Assembly (NCBI GenBank): GCA_963693315.1
Contig: OY856188.1
Span: 263,061,162 to 263,125,161 of the forward strand
DNA from: Diogma glabrata
Lineage: Eukaryota > Arthropoda > Insecta > Diptera > Cylindrotomidae
Direction of reading: 5' to 3'
Length of the DNA stretch: 64,000 bases
Below are positions 43,946-56,739 of the stretch, one piece after another (the first letter of the stretch is position 1; every line of letters starts with the position of its first letter). A program made the translations under genes and the position numbers. The notes below the pieces were generated by a model that saw only the letters and a list, made by a program, of their open reading frames with translations, was not told the DNA's origin and did no database searches.

Positions 43946-44479
43946 ATGTTAGCTCGAATTTTAGAATATATTAATTTAAATAAAAATTTGGAGCAGATGC
44001 AAGAAATTATAATTTTAATACAGGAATGCCAGACTACATTTCACTTTAATCTTAATAATCCCAGAGTACCGAAGATACATCGACAAGAGATGTTCGAACA
44101 TGAAATCATTTCCTCAAGCGTTGGTTGTTGGAGTTCACCTGTTGTTTTGTGACAAAGCGCTCAGGTTTTGATTTGGCTAAAAAATAGCGATTGGTCATAG
44201 ATTTTACAAAGCTAAAGAAACGAAAATAAAGACTATTTTAGACCAGTTAGAGGCAACTTATGGTATTTCTTCACTTTGAATATGATTAACGGATACCACC
44301 AGGTGATTATTAATAATAACTAAAAAGAAAAAATGGTTTTAGTTTGAATATAAGATATTATGAGTTTCGATGACAAAAATATTTTAGGATTACTGGATAG
44401 TGGAGCATCAATTACTATCCTTAAAAGAAATTCTTTGGAATTATTAAAATCAGCCAGTTGTAATGAAGCTGTTATTTAA
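43946..44479 (+). pseudogene. Rearranged Ty3/gypsy fragment: RT followed by protease
   Basis: The first frame ends PRVPKIHRQEMFEHEI ... CWSSPVVL, the start of gypsy RT. Further RT pieces follow in other frames: a VIDFTKL-like segment, YFFTLNMINGYHQVII and FSLNIRYYEFR at about 44345-44375. Directly after comes ILGLLDSGASITILKRN (about 44385-44435), an aspartic protease active site. In gypsy elements protease precedes RT, so the order here is reversed and RT is cut in mid-palm before the YxDD box. Two elements or two parts of one element have been joined. Confidence 0.65.
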
Positions 44480-44629
44480 ACTTCGTAAATTGGAGTCGCA
44501 CTACTTTCTCACGCGCATTAAATTTACATTAACAGGAACTTTCTAATCTGATTTCACCCCTTTCCAACACAATTTCTCGCACTCAGTTCATAATCTTCTT
44601 TTTTACAGAATTTATTTTCAAGTTTGTTG

Positions 44630-44800
44630 TGCAAACTCTTTAGTGGGTACCAAAACTTAACGAAAGAAAATACCCAAAAACAAACTTATCGTTTTGTTAT
44701 TGTTGGTAAACGGCCGTTAATCTACTATAAATAGATGCCGGCAGATGGCTTCTTTCTCTGATGTGTCTGTCAATTCTTTCGTGAACATCGACATATGAAG
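44630..44800 (+). promoter_or_regulatory. LTR-U3-like promoter segment
   Basis: TTTAGTGGGTACCAAAAC, a TATCGTTTTG word and then CTATAAATAG about 100 bp further resemble, on the plus strand, the minus-strand segments at 5780-6005 and 41165-41390. The TATA box is good. It lies downstream of the gypsy RT-protease fragment and could be the start of an LTR, but no second LTR or downstream coding region was found. Confidence 0.4.
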
Positions 44801-47800
44801 TTTTTTTCTGACTTCACGTTTTGTTTGTCATAAATTTAAGTAGTGAGATTCTTAATTGTTTTGAGTTTACCATTAACTAGTTCTATTGGTTCAGTCTTCG
44901 TGTAGTTTCAATTACTAGCTCAAATTTTGATAAAAAAAAAGATTTATATGTTTGTGCCAATTAGTTTAAATTAAGAAAAATTTTATGTTTGTGTGTACTA
45001 TAAACCAACAGGGCGCAGATTTTTGTGTCCGGTTGCATAAGAAAATTAAAATTAAAAATAATAGAAAAAAATCATTATCCGTTTGTGTTGTAAGAAGAAA
45101 TGTTAACCAAAAAAAAATTAAAGAAAATGATAAAAAAAAAATTATATCTATATATATATATCGGTCAGGCTGGTTTGATAGTGTAGAATAACAATCATAA
45201 AGAAATTCAAATAAAAAAAAAAAATATATTATTTGTTCGGTTCGCAGACCAAAAAAACAACTTGCGCGCTCATACTTACACAAGTACGTAGGCAATATAT
45301 ATGTATTAGTCACCTTCTCATTCGGTTTAATGCTCGAGCCGTATAACGGGCTAGAAGGCAATTGACCTTCTCGGGTGAAACAATAAATATTGTGGACCGG
45401 TTTTGTTTTCTTTATTACCGTTCTTATGCAAATCCGATAAGAAAAGGAAATATTTGGAATCACCAAAAAGATTACGGTATTGTGTACCTTGTTTAGTTAT
45501 TTTTTTGTATAAAGAACGTATGGTTCGGGAACATAATCCAAGAGTGCTACCGTTGAACTGATTGGTCTTATTAAATGACTGTTTGTGTTTTTTTTGTGAA
45601 GATTGTTCATGTCAATACTAGAACCGCTAATCTAGAGTAATTGTATATGTACTGTTAAATAAAATTTTATGAACTGGTGTTCGTTAATATGAGAAACAAC
45701 AAAAAAAAATAAGAACTTATCTATAGATATCATATAATATGTATAATCCTTAAGCATAATTATAATTAATATACATGAAAAGTCTTTTTAGAGTTGTTCT
45801 CGAACTTAATTAAGTTATACTGTTAGCCCAAATCTATGTTCTAGTATAGTAATTTTTTTTAAATCGTTTTGGTTGATATATTAAATTACTGTTAAAAATT
45901 CAATTGTGTATTTTATTGGGACTGTGAAATAAACCGATTCGGCCGATCAGTCGAAATAAACCGATTCGGTCATCTAATCAGTCCGAGATATATTCACCAA
46001 TATTGTTGTTACCTTGCTCATTTTTAATTTTGGGATATGAGAACGAACTAGAGCTGCTGGAAAAGATGGTATAAGCTTCGGCTAGGTGATTGAGGCACGG
46101 GGTTCACATCAACAATGGGGTGAGTCATATATTAATTTAGTCCTATTTGCGTGTATGAATGATGATGGATACGATTGTAGGTGTATTATTGTGTGTATGC
46201 TTGTGTGCGGGTGTAGGGATGTGAGAACGAAATTTAATTAAAACTGTTTTTTTTTATAAAAAACAATTACTTCAATAAGGAAAACTTAATCGAAAACTTG
46301 ATCGTATTGCAATTTTGTTGTGTTAATAATTAGCTTGATATTAGCGAATATATAGTGCATTATAAAACTCTTTGGCTTATTACAAAATTCTACAAGTCTG
46401 AGCATATTTTGACTATATACAGAATTCTACCTTGTATAATGGCAGCTGTAATATCACTAGCCTTATCTTGGTCACAAGAAGCAACCGCAATCCGTTGTCA
46501 AGGAAAAAATAACAAACTCGAAATATTTATGTTATAACCAAAGTTTCTGTTCAACTTAACCGAATTGGATAAAAAGTTAAGACTTCGATTAAACCAATTA
46601 TCAACCTTTGTTTGTTTTCTTTTGGATTAACGTAAGCCACTCAACAAGATTGACAACTACAAACCGACACCGATGGTGGTTCTCATTAATTGATTAATTT
46701 TAGCCATATGGGCCTGAATGTACGTATATGGATGTATGTCTGTAAGTATGTGTGGGTGTCTGGACGTGTATGAATGTGTGAGTAGATGAGATGCGCGAGC
46801 GTGTAAATGTATGATCGACCACGGGGTTGGACGGTGTGATCGCGGTTCTTTCACAAATGGGGGTCGCTAGAGTCTCAGTCGTTCACTTGCTTCTTTTTTT
46901 CCTTCGTTCTGATTATGTGTTACGCGCACAATACCGATATTTGTGCTGGATCAGCAAGTATATATATTGTTCGTCCCCACTTGCTGAAGCTAGTTTTGGG
47001 CTTAAAAAACTCGCTAGGTGCGTGGCCTGCTATGCCACTTCGTGGATTCTATAACGGTTTTATTAAAAATTCAGATCCCATCTTGAAGTAGATTCCTCTT
47101 GAGAACGAACGCACAGACTTTATTTGATTATTATAAACAAAACGAAAGACTTCGATTAAGCGGCGAACCTAAAATTATAACTCAAAAAATATTTTATCTT
47201 ACACTCAACATTTCGATTTGATGAAAATTTTGTTTTAGAACTTTTATGCTGCAGTATAAGAAAAATTCCATTTTTTTAAACGCAGACAACTGTTAACCGT
47301 CTGAAAATGGTGATAATTTATCGCATAAACATAAATCGACCGCACCATGAAACTAAAAAAAAACGAGAAGCATAAATATAAATTATAATTTCATTTTTAA
47401 TCTCAATTTATTAGTTTCTTCTTTAATTTCGTTTTATCAAACCAAAATAATCACAATCAGCTTTCGTGTAAAATTACCAAACAAACAAAACTATCATCAT
47501 CTCTCGTGCATTTATTTGTCTTATTTATATTTATATTTGCTTAAATATTTGTTTTGAGATATTTTAGAAAAAAAAAATTATATAAATAAAGGTTAAGTCA
47601 AGGATTTTTGAATAACAACCATCTGATTAAATTCAAGGATTTATATATAATGGCATCGACCAATTAAATAATTTGAAAATTTTTTTAGATTTAATTCAAA
47701 GACAAGGTTTTTTTGAGGTTTGAAGAAATTTAAATTTGTAATTAATACGTTATTATTGACTGCAGTTTTTTGAATATCATGTTGATTAAAGATAAGTTCA

Positions 47801-49875
47801 TCGCAGGTTTAACCATCATTTCCAATTGGATTACATAAAAATTTAATTTTTTTAGTATTATTGTTAGTTTTTTTTGTATTGTAACAAACGTTTTATTGAT
47901 TGCATTTATACATAACTTTTCACTTAAGCCTCGATTTTCTATTTAAGATCAAATTACAAAACCAATAGTAGAAGAAATGAAATACGCAGTAACCCTATCG
48001 ACATTTTGTACACGATTGATATCAAGTTTTTTTTATTATTATTTAAAAATAAATTTAAGTTTTTTAAGAAATATTCTTAACCAAAAAGAAATGTTAAACT
48101 ATTCTTGATTAGATCGGAAGAAGAAAGCACAAAATAGGACTATTAATAGTAATAAATAAAAAACTTGAAATAGTGGAAAAAAATCGAGATAAAAACACGT
48201 AATTATTTTTCATCACCTATTCTTAATGGTTTTGCTTTTTGGGGCCAAGAACCGTAATGGAAAAACATAGGTATTGAATTAATAATGTGAGATTTCAACA
48301 TTGTTGTTACATAATTTATTTAACTTTATTTTTTATATAAAAACACGATCCTTGAAATATTTATAGTTAATATTGATTTTTTGTTAAGATTAATTAAATT
48401 TTAGTTTTCTTATTCTTGAAACTTAAAGTGTTCTTTTCGCATAACACTTACAGTACTTTCTATATGAAGTATATTTAAATTTTAATTTTTACTTTCAAAC
48501 AAATTGAATATTAAAAATAAACAATACTTTTATTCAAATTGAAATAAAACATAGATAATACACCTCACTCCTAGATCTTCTTTTTACTGTATGTATTTGC
48601 AAATTATATGAAAAAAATTTGAGTCGTGTAATTTTGATTATTATTTTAGGTTATTTTCATGCTTAATCGTGAAAGCTATTTCTATTTATAAAACCATTTA
48701 TCATTTATCAATTTATTTAAAAAAAAAAAATTACAAAAGGAAATCAAAATAAAAAAAAATTTTTTTTTGTTTTGTTTGATATATTTTATGTTTAAATTTT
48801 GCATACCAAAGGTGTTCTCGAATGCTTACAAGACCTCACACCTTAGTTTTGAAAACATTTATCTTGTTTATGTTTTGCAAGAGTGGGTTGATAAAAAGTA
48901 GGCTGTTGTGTTCAATTATACTAAAATGTGTAGATTGTTTTAATGATGAGTCTTACAATATTGCTCTTGTTTTAAGAAAAATTATGATGGGAAAAATTTT
49001 TGTGCGTTTCTAACTAAAACTTATCAACTCCTCTTTGAATCAAGATATACCAATAATTCTTCCACGTCTTATATGAATAATTAATGACTTGTCTTTTACC
49101 GCACTGATGTGTTGTGTGGTACATTTTAAGACAGTAGGCCAAGAATTTTATATGTCAATATTAGAACATAGGCGATTAATCAAGGTAAGATGGTAGTGTG
49201 ATACATACATGTATCGAATTCAGAAAAATATTTCAAGTGTTTTCAGTTCATTAATTTAAAATAATATCACAATAAATTTTATGATTAAAATACGAAACTG
49301 TTATATTCGCTTGATTCGAGGTAAAATGGCAAACAATCATAAAACGATCAAGTTGATAAATTATTATTATTGTTATTTTTTATGACATTTTATGTTTTTT
49401 ATCGAGAAAACTTTTTCATTTTAATTTCTACTAAATTTCTTGGGTGACGCCAGGTCGCGATAACGGTGTGTCAAGTTGTAATTATTTTTATTACGTTCAT
49501 ATAATTTTTGTTGGGGTCAAAGCTTTTGATTGAAAATTTACAATGGAAATAAATTGAAATTTTACTTCTTTTAAGGATGTTGGAGATTAAATAATTAAAT
49601 TTCAATTTATTTTCTACAACATTACTTTTTGAATTTCTAATATGTTTTTTGTTTTTGTGGCGGAGTCTAATATTTTTACTAAATAATTTTCGCTATTTAT
49701 AAAAAAATCTAATAACCTTTTGCAGGAATCTTTTATATTTAAATAGCTTGATCCCAACATGTGAATTCTATGTCCTGGAGAGTCAATCATTCGCCAACTA
49801 CGTGAGGAACTGTTTCATATCATAATGTAGTTATTCAAATGATGATGACTTGTCATTAGTCTGACGATTGATCTG
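44801..49875. other. Long stretch without recognised genes
   Basis: Mostly A/T-rich. A small duplication GAAATAAACCGATTCGG occurs at about 45926 and 45951. A TG-rich patch followed by a GC-richer patch lies at 46690-47060 (including GTCTCAGTCGTTCAC, an initiator-like word). I cannot assign coding sequence or a family to either. Confidence 0.5.
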
Positions 49876-50711
49876 CACATTTGAAACATTTGAAACATTT
49901 GGAACATTTGAAACATTTGAAACATTTGAAACATTTGAAACATTTGAAACATTTGAAACATCTGAAACATTTGAAACATTTGAAACATTTGAAACATTTG
50001 AAACATTTGAAACATTTGAAACATTTGAAACATTTGAAACATTTGAAACATTTGAAACATTTGAAACATATGAAACATTTGAAACATTTGAAACATTTGA
50101 AACATTTGAAACATTTGAAATATTTGAAACATTTGAAACATTTGAAACATTTAAAACATTTGAAACATTTGAAACATTTGAAACATTTGAAACATTTGAA
50201 ACATTTGAAACATTCGAAACATTTGAAACATTTGAAATATTTGAAACATTTGAAACATTTGAAACATTTGAAACATTTGAAACATTTGAAACATTTGAAA
50301 TATTTGAACCATTTGAAACATTTGAAACATATGAAACATTTGAAACATTTGAAATATTTGAAACATTTGAAACATTTGAAACATTTGAAACATTTGAAAC
50401 ATAAATAACATTTGAAACATTTGAAACATTTGAAACATATGAAACATTTGAAACATTTGAAACATTTGAAACATTTGAAACATATGAAACATTTGAAACA
50501 TTTGAAACATTTGAATCATTTGAAACATTTGAAACATTTGAAACATTTGAAACATTTGAAACATTTGAAACATTTGAAACATTTGAAACATTTGAAATAT
50601 TTGAAACATTTGAAACATTTGAAACATTTGAAGCATTCGAAACATTTGTAACTTTTGAAATATTTGAAACTTTTGAAACATTTGAAACATTTGAAACATT
50701 TGAAACATTTG
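49876..50711. repeat. 9-bp minisatellite (GAAACATTT)n, ~835 bp
   Basis: About 93 copies of the 9-bp unit lie head to tail. Most variants are single substitutions (GAAATATTT, GAAACATAT, GAACCATTT); the only real break is ATAAATAAC at 50401-50409. Because the unit is 9 bp and has few stops, five of six frames stay open for hundreds of bases, giving artefactual tripeptide repeats such as NVS, MFQ, ETF and KHL. On the minus strand the NVS frame is continuous with the copia RT frame that precedes it (EIKNKFDCVDKGALNYFLGM...). Confidence 0.97.
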
Positions 50712-52796
50712 CATCTCTCAATACTTTCATGCCCAAAAAGTAATTCAGAGCACCTTTGTCCACACAATCAAATTTGTTCTTGATTTCTTTCAAGAGATAA
50801 CAGCTTCCAGAGACTTCGAAGCTACTAATATGTCGTCGACATAAACCACCGAAATTGAGATACCATTCTCCGAATCATTTCCTACATACTAACAATTCTC
50901 AGTTATGAGTCTCTCGAAGCCCATTCGAACGAACTCCTTATGCAGCGTTTCATTCTACTCACGACCAGATTATTTGAGTCCATATAGTGACCTTTGAAGT
51001 TTGCACACCTTTTTGGGATATTCTTCACTCACAAAACCTTCGGGCTATTGCATAAAGACCTCATGATGAAATTGTCCATTCAAATATGCACCAACCACAT
51101 CTATTTAGTGAACATACATCTCCAACTCCACAGCTACTGCAAACAACAAACGGATTGTAGAGTATCGGGCAACAGGCGCAAACGTCTCTTTAAAATCAAC
51201 TCTTTCCTACTGGTTGAAACCTTTGGCTACAAGTCTGATCGTTGTACTTTTCCATACTACCATCCTTGTGTCGCTTAATCTCGGAAAGGCTCATTTGCAT
51301 TTAAAAGCCCTGCGGTCTTTTGGCTTATCGATCAAAACCCAGGTATCTTTCTCTTCCAACTGTAAAACTTCTTTAGCCATTGCCTTTCTCTATAGCTAAC
51401 ATCATCACGTCATCCCGTTCTAGTGCTTCCTTGAAATTTTGTGGTGTTGATAATTCAGAGTAAGCAACTGATTTGTTTACAGCAGCTATACAAACTCACC
51501 ATATCTGTCAGGAACTTACTTTGTTCGTACCGGACTTTGACTAATCTCTGGATGTGGAGTATTTCGAATAACTTGCTGTAGACATTCTGCATTTTCTGGA
51601 AGTCATCATCTGCGCTCTCATACTCCTCTTCTCCATCCGAAGAAGTTGTTTGCACCAACTCAGCATTTTGAACTTTGACTGTCAATGGAAAAATAATAGT
51701 TCAGGTTAATTCAATTTCCCACCTTTATGTTCTCAGAACAAATTTTCAATAAACTTCACATCGTGGCTAATGTTGATCGTCTTGTTCTGCAGATTAAAAT
51801 ATCTATAGCCCTTAGATTGCTGATTGTACCCAACAAAAATATTTTCAGCACCTCTGGCTTTAAATTTTCCGTAACCTGGCTTCTTGTCCAGTGAAACAAC
51901 TCGTGAACTAAACACCTTCAAATAACCTTCAACAACTGGCTTCACTCAAACCCATATTTTGTGAGGCGTCTTGTCTCCAAGAATCTTTGTTGGACTTCTG
52001 TTTCTTAGGTAGACTGCTGTGTTGATTGCTTACGCTCATAGAAACATGGGTAAACCGAACTGCAACATCATGCATCGAGCCAAATCTAATGTCGATCTAT
52101 TCCCTCGCTTAACAACTCCGTTCTGTTTTGGAGTATAGGGAATGGTAAGCTCTCGCCGGATGCCACTATTTTCAAGTTGCTTCGTGAAATCTTCATTCAA
52201 AAACTCACCGCCATTGCCAGTTTTAATCGCTTTAACACGCTTGCCACAATGATTTTCGAAAAAAGACTGGAAGACTTTGAACTTTTCGATAGCTTGCGAC
52301 TTCGTCTGCACGAAACATCAGTTTAACGAAAAAATACACGAACTTCATACGTGAGTAATCATCAGTTGTTTGAAGAAAGCATTTCAATCCACCAGAAGAC
52401 ACTGTTCTCATCAGTTCACATAGGTCTGCATGAACAACTCCAACAACTTCGTACTGCTTTATTTACTTTATTTCGGAAATGGGTTTGAACAATCTTTCCC
52501 TTCATGCAAATTTCACACTGCAAATCAGAACCGGGATCCGTAAAATCCAAGCCATTGACCATACTTTTGCTCTTCAAATCTTCTTTGTTGTTTTGCATTC
52601 GTATATATTACATAATTGTGACGGCTTCAAGCAAAGCGTGATGGTGGCTAACGCTTTAGCATCATTCGTATCCCAATTTTTTTCCTTGGGGTTGGCTGCA
52701 TCTTGTACTTCCACATGTCATTGTAGATAAGAACCGAACGCATCTGAATTTTTCAAGAGGGAAAATTTTCATCGTCCAACTTTTCAATAGCAGGAC
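50712..52796 (-). pseudogene. Ty1/copia gag-pol remnant
   Basis: Read on the minus strand: a Gag N-terminus (52796-52600; AIEKLDDENF, then NWDTNDAKALATITLCLKPS after a frameshift) passes directly into the GAG-pre-integrase domain (52598-52430; VNGLDFTDPG, CEICMKGKIV), so the rest of Gag and the protease are deleted. Integrase follows (52440-51735): HADLCELM, KAIKTGNGGEF, PYTPKQNGVVKRGNR and GYNQQSKGYRYF. Two of three catalytic acids are lost: Asp to Gly at 52216-52218 and Glu to Lys at 52108-52110. RT (about 51385-50712) is well preserved, with LVAKGFNQ, DFKETFAPVARYSTIR, VGAYLNG, KLQRSLYGLK and an intact YVDD at 50832-50843, but several Gln codons have become TAA or TAG. The RT frame ends in the 9-bp minisatellite; RNase H and LTRs are absent. 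Confidence 0.88.
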
Positions 52797-55700
52797 ATTA
52801 GCATGAGGACATTCAGTTACTGTTTTGTCGCGCAATTTAAAAAAATTAAATTATTTTCAGGATCTGGGCCCATAACCTATTGAATTAAAAAATATTCTTT
52901 AATTCAATCGGTTGTTCCATAACTTAAAGGATCCTTGAACCGCTTCAGTTTTTTGAATGCATCCCCAAGTTCCCAAAAATAATGGAAAGTAACCGCAGTT
53001 GATATTTCGAATTACGACACTTTTGTATTACCAATAGAGCATTTTCTAGATCTCATTTACCGCAAAGATCTAGCAATCCCAAATATTCCATACAAAACGA
53101 AAATATAAACTAAATATGTTGCCATTCCGAGACATGTTTTTCGATTGAGCTAAAACTTCAGAATAGTACATCTTCTATTTCAGTTTATATGTCACTCATC
53201 AAGATTTCTGACAACTTTTTTCTATAGATTTAAAAAAACGTAGATTTTCGGCCTCTTGACTGTCTTGCATGTTATTGCGAATATTTTTGTCACAAAAAAA
53301 AAAATGTTGGAGGGTCCCTAGCCATATAATCAAAAATAGTTAAACTAAGCCAAACCAATGGTTTGCTTTGCAGAAATATTAAGATAAGATGTTACTTCGA
53401 GTTCCTGAGCAATCTGAGCAATCTCTCAATTCTCTACAAAATATTTGCAACATGTGATTCAAAACAAATTAGTTGAAATAAAATATTTCTACATCTTCAG
53501 AAAGATGACAACATATCTGATAGTGGTTGGACATTACTGAGGTTTTTACACGCTTAACTAATAATTTAACAAAAAACCTAACGGAACCATTCCAAAATTT
53601 TCATCTTCTATAAATATTAATCAATAATAAAAATTGACACAAACAATATATTTAATCTTAAAAATAACAAAGAAAACAAGTATTTTATTAAAAGATTAAA
53701 AAAGAACAGCATCCATAAAAAGTTGACAAAAACAATATAAATAAACAATAAATTTCCATAAATATATAATTTAATCATGTAATTTTCCACAAATATTTTT
53801 CATAAAAGAAATTTTATTTTTATTTTTGGACAAATTTCGATTGTACTATGGAGGAGTATAATGGAAGAAACATCTTAATGATGATGGTTGCATGCAGAGA
53901 TAATAATATTTATTGGTAAATGTTTGTATACACTAAATTTTGATAAGGATTCAAAACAACAAGAAATTTGTGTAATGTATAATGTAACGAGTTGTTATTC
54001 TTTTTTTGGCTGTATCTCACCTTGCTTGGCTGGATAGAAAAACCAGAAATATCATAAATCGTTTTAAGTTTGGGTTAATATTTGAATTAAATGTTGTTTA
54101 AAGGATTATGTTCATTGAATCATTTCATTCTTTATAGTTTTTGTAAAATATAAACGGAGGCGTGGTATACCTAGCAGAATTACAGACACAATGGCTCTGT
54201 AGATTCAAATTAAAATTCAAGAGAATGTACAACTTATGAAAAAATATACAATTAAATTTGTATCTTATTCTAATTTGTTGTACATCCTAAACACTTAAAT
54301 ATAGCCCAAAGAGTTAAAGTAGAGATTTTCTCGCGTAGCTGCTATTGACATACTAGCTGTACCCCTGGCAATAACTATCCACTAACCAAAATGATATCTT
54401 ATGGGTGCTAGCGAATGAACTGATTTCAGTCAACTATGGAACATTCCTTGTAGATCACATGCAATTGTTGGCTCTAAAAAACGGTGCATCTTATTTGTAG
54501 TAAGAGGTCTTGTGGTCAATCGCAAATTTCCATCAGTTGGTCGCGCAGGCAAAGTCATTCTGTCGCTAACTCATTTTAAGAGAAGGTATATATACGATTT
54601 ACCAACAACCAAAAATAAATATTTACATAGCTTGTCTAGAACACCACCCGGATTCTAAAAGAGTGATGAGCTGCCCTACCATAACTCTTCTTATTAAATA
54701 ATCAGCCTATTATGCAGTTAGAAAAAAGTAGGCTGTCATGCAACACCCGGTGGATGTGAAATATAAAAGTTGATAGTAAAATTTTTAGTAAGGTTTAGTA
54801 AGGTTTTTACAAAACCTACATACACACACGCATTACTGACATTTATTGACGGCTGAGTTTCAGGCTACTATGGGGGTCACAGGTGGTGGATAATGAATGG
54901 CATACATACCGATATAATGTATGTAGGTGAGCTGCGAATAGGCGAATAAGCAATCCCCGACCAAGGTGTTATACCCGCCAAAATACGTGATATTTAACAG
55001 GCAGCATTTCTAAGAAAATCTGCAATCAACTCCACAACAAATTTAAGTTCTATATAGGTGGGTTGACAGGAAATTAGATCTTTGAAGCTACCGGCCCCGG
55101 CTCACTAACAGTAAAGACTAAATTCCTACTCAGCCACCACACTTTTCCATTTTTTGTTCATAATACGACTGTATTCCATTTTTTTTTTAACATTTCTATT
55201 AATAATCATCGGTACATCTGATATTTTCTTTGATCCATTCATAACATCAAGGTTATAATAGTTTTTGATTTTATATTTGCATTCTATCGTTTGTTTATTT
55301 TCCTTGTTTTTATAAAAACGAAACAAAAAAAAATTGCTAACGTTTAAATTTCTCTCTTTCATATTATAATAAAACAGAGAAAAAAATGGGTCGTTGCAAT
55401 ACATGAACATTTCCAGTTCTTTTTGCTTGTGTTCTTAATTGATAAACGGATGGTTCTTACTTTTGTTTATGTTTTATAGATTGATGGAAAGGCAAGAAGA
55501 ATGTTTTAATGTTTTGAAAAAAAAATGAGACAATCTGTTATTAACTGGTTTCGTTATAAATTATAATTGTATTGTATGCAATCATATGCATGACGAGTTA
55601 AGAGATATGCAATCAACTCTTCTACTATCTTGTTTAATTTAATATATAAAGAACCAATATTTTTCCATTTTGTTGAGTTGTAATTTTGATTCCAAAATAA

Positions 55701-56390
55701 ATTCGTTTCGAATTAGTCGCGATTTATATATATTTAATCAAAATAATTACATTTTTATTGGAGTCAGTTGTGAATAATTTGTTCGTGATTTTTTTAGTAA
55801 TTTAAAAACATGTTAATTTTTTTTTTTTGAATTTTTGGAATCGCATTTACGTCGCGCTATGGATTAATCTAAAAATTAAGTTGGTATTGTAATATTGATT
55901 CATAAAAAAAAATATAAAACAAAAAAAGATATATTATATTAATAAACAAATTACAGTTTTTTGTTAAAGAAAAAATATTTAGAAAAAAATCTTTAAAAAA
56001 AAAACAAAAAAAAACAAAAAGCGCACAAAAAAAAACAAAAAACCGTAGAACAATTATCACCATTGCTGGTGTCGGAGGCTGAGCCTATAGCACAATTTTG
56101 CTGCTTGCCGAACTTAAGCAGTCAACCATAAAATCGCGGATCCGTTACGCTCATGTTTGAGCTAAATTGTATATTTGTGTATTCTCAAAATATAAATTGC
56201 GTTCTTTTGAACAACTACTCGATAGATAGATACTATTGTTGGGCGTGCATAGCTTCCATTCACAAAAACATGAGAGATCTCTAAGATCCTATTGTGGAAG
56301 GCGAAAGCCCTTATTTTTTTAATACTGTCGTGTCTTACTAGTTGCAGTCGCTTTCAAAGACTAGAACACAATTAGCACTCGAAGTTGCTT
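52797..56390. other. Stretch without recognised genes
   Basis: A/T-rich with some less AT-rich patches (54330-54600 and 54790-55110) that may be old repeats. Nothing can be assigned. Confidence 0.5.
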
Positions 56391-56394
56391 AGGT

Positions 56395-56465
56395 TTGTAG
56401 AAACCCAGGTCTTCGGCGTGAAAGCACGTTGCACTCTTCACCACACCACTGAGACGCTCCAACAT
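56395..56465 (-). repeat. tRNA-Glu-like SINE head
   Basis: On the minus strand the sequence carries an A-box-like TGGTGTGGTGA, an anticodon-arm region CGTGCTTTCACGCC with the loop CTTTCAC (TTC anticodon, tRNA-Glu-like), then GACCTGGGTTTC as a degenerate B box. Spacing between A and B boxes is tRNA-like. The acceptor stem is not intact and the body continues leftward without a recognised family. A SINE is more likely than a functional tRNA gene. Confidence 0.5.
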
Positions 56466-56739
56466 CAACTAGTATTATCTCTTAATCTTAAATTGTTCAT
56501 ATCGAAATAAAAACACACTCGTTTAAAATCTTTTTTGTTCAAAATGTGTTGTGACCTTTACTTTATTTAAGACCCCTATACGACCACTAAGGTCTTCCAT
56601 CAATATGCGGCCCGAGTTATCTTTTGGCTCAACCATTCCTGAATTTTTATTTTATTTTACTTTTAAGTGTGCTATACCTATTCGAAACTCTCTTGCATTA
56701 TTTTTTTCGAATATTTTTAATTTATTTTTTCCTTTTAAG

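Noticed and set aside
44966..45466. 166-codon minus-strand open frame
   Set aside because: Its Phe/Leu/Ile/Ser-rich composition over A-rich DNA and lack of motifs do not support a protein; no homology recognised.
49815..50793. Several overlapping open frames of 80-320 codons on both strands
   Set aside because: All come from the 9-bp minisatellite. Only the first ~27 codons of the minus-strand frame starting at 50793 are real (copia RT).
55869..56063. Phe-rich 64-codon minus-strand frame
   Set aside because: Arises from A-rich homopolymer runs.
56395..56465. Functional tRNA-Glu gene
   Set aside because: The acceptor stem does not pair and the B box is degenerate; it fits a SINE head better.
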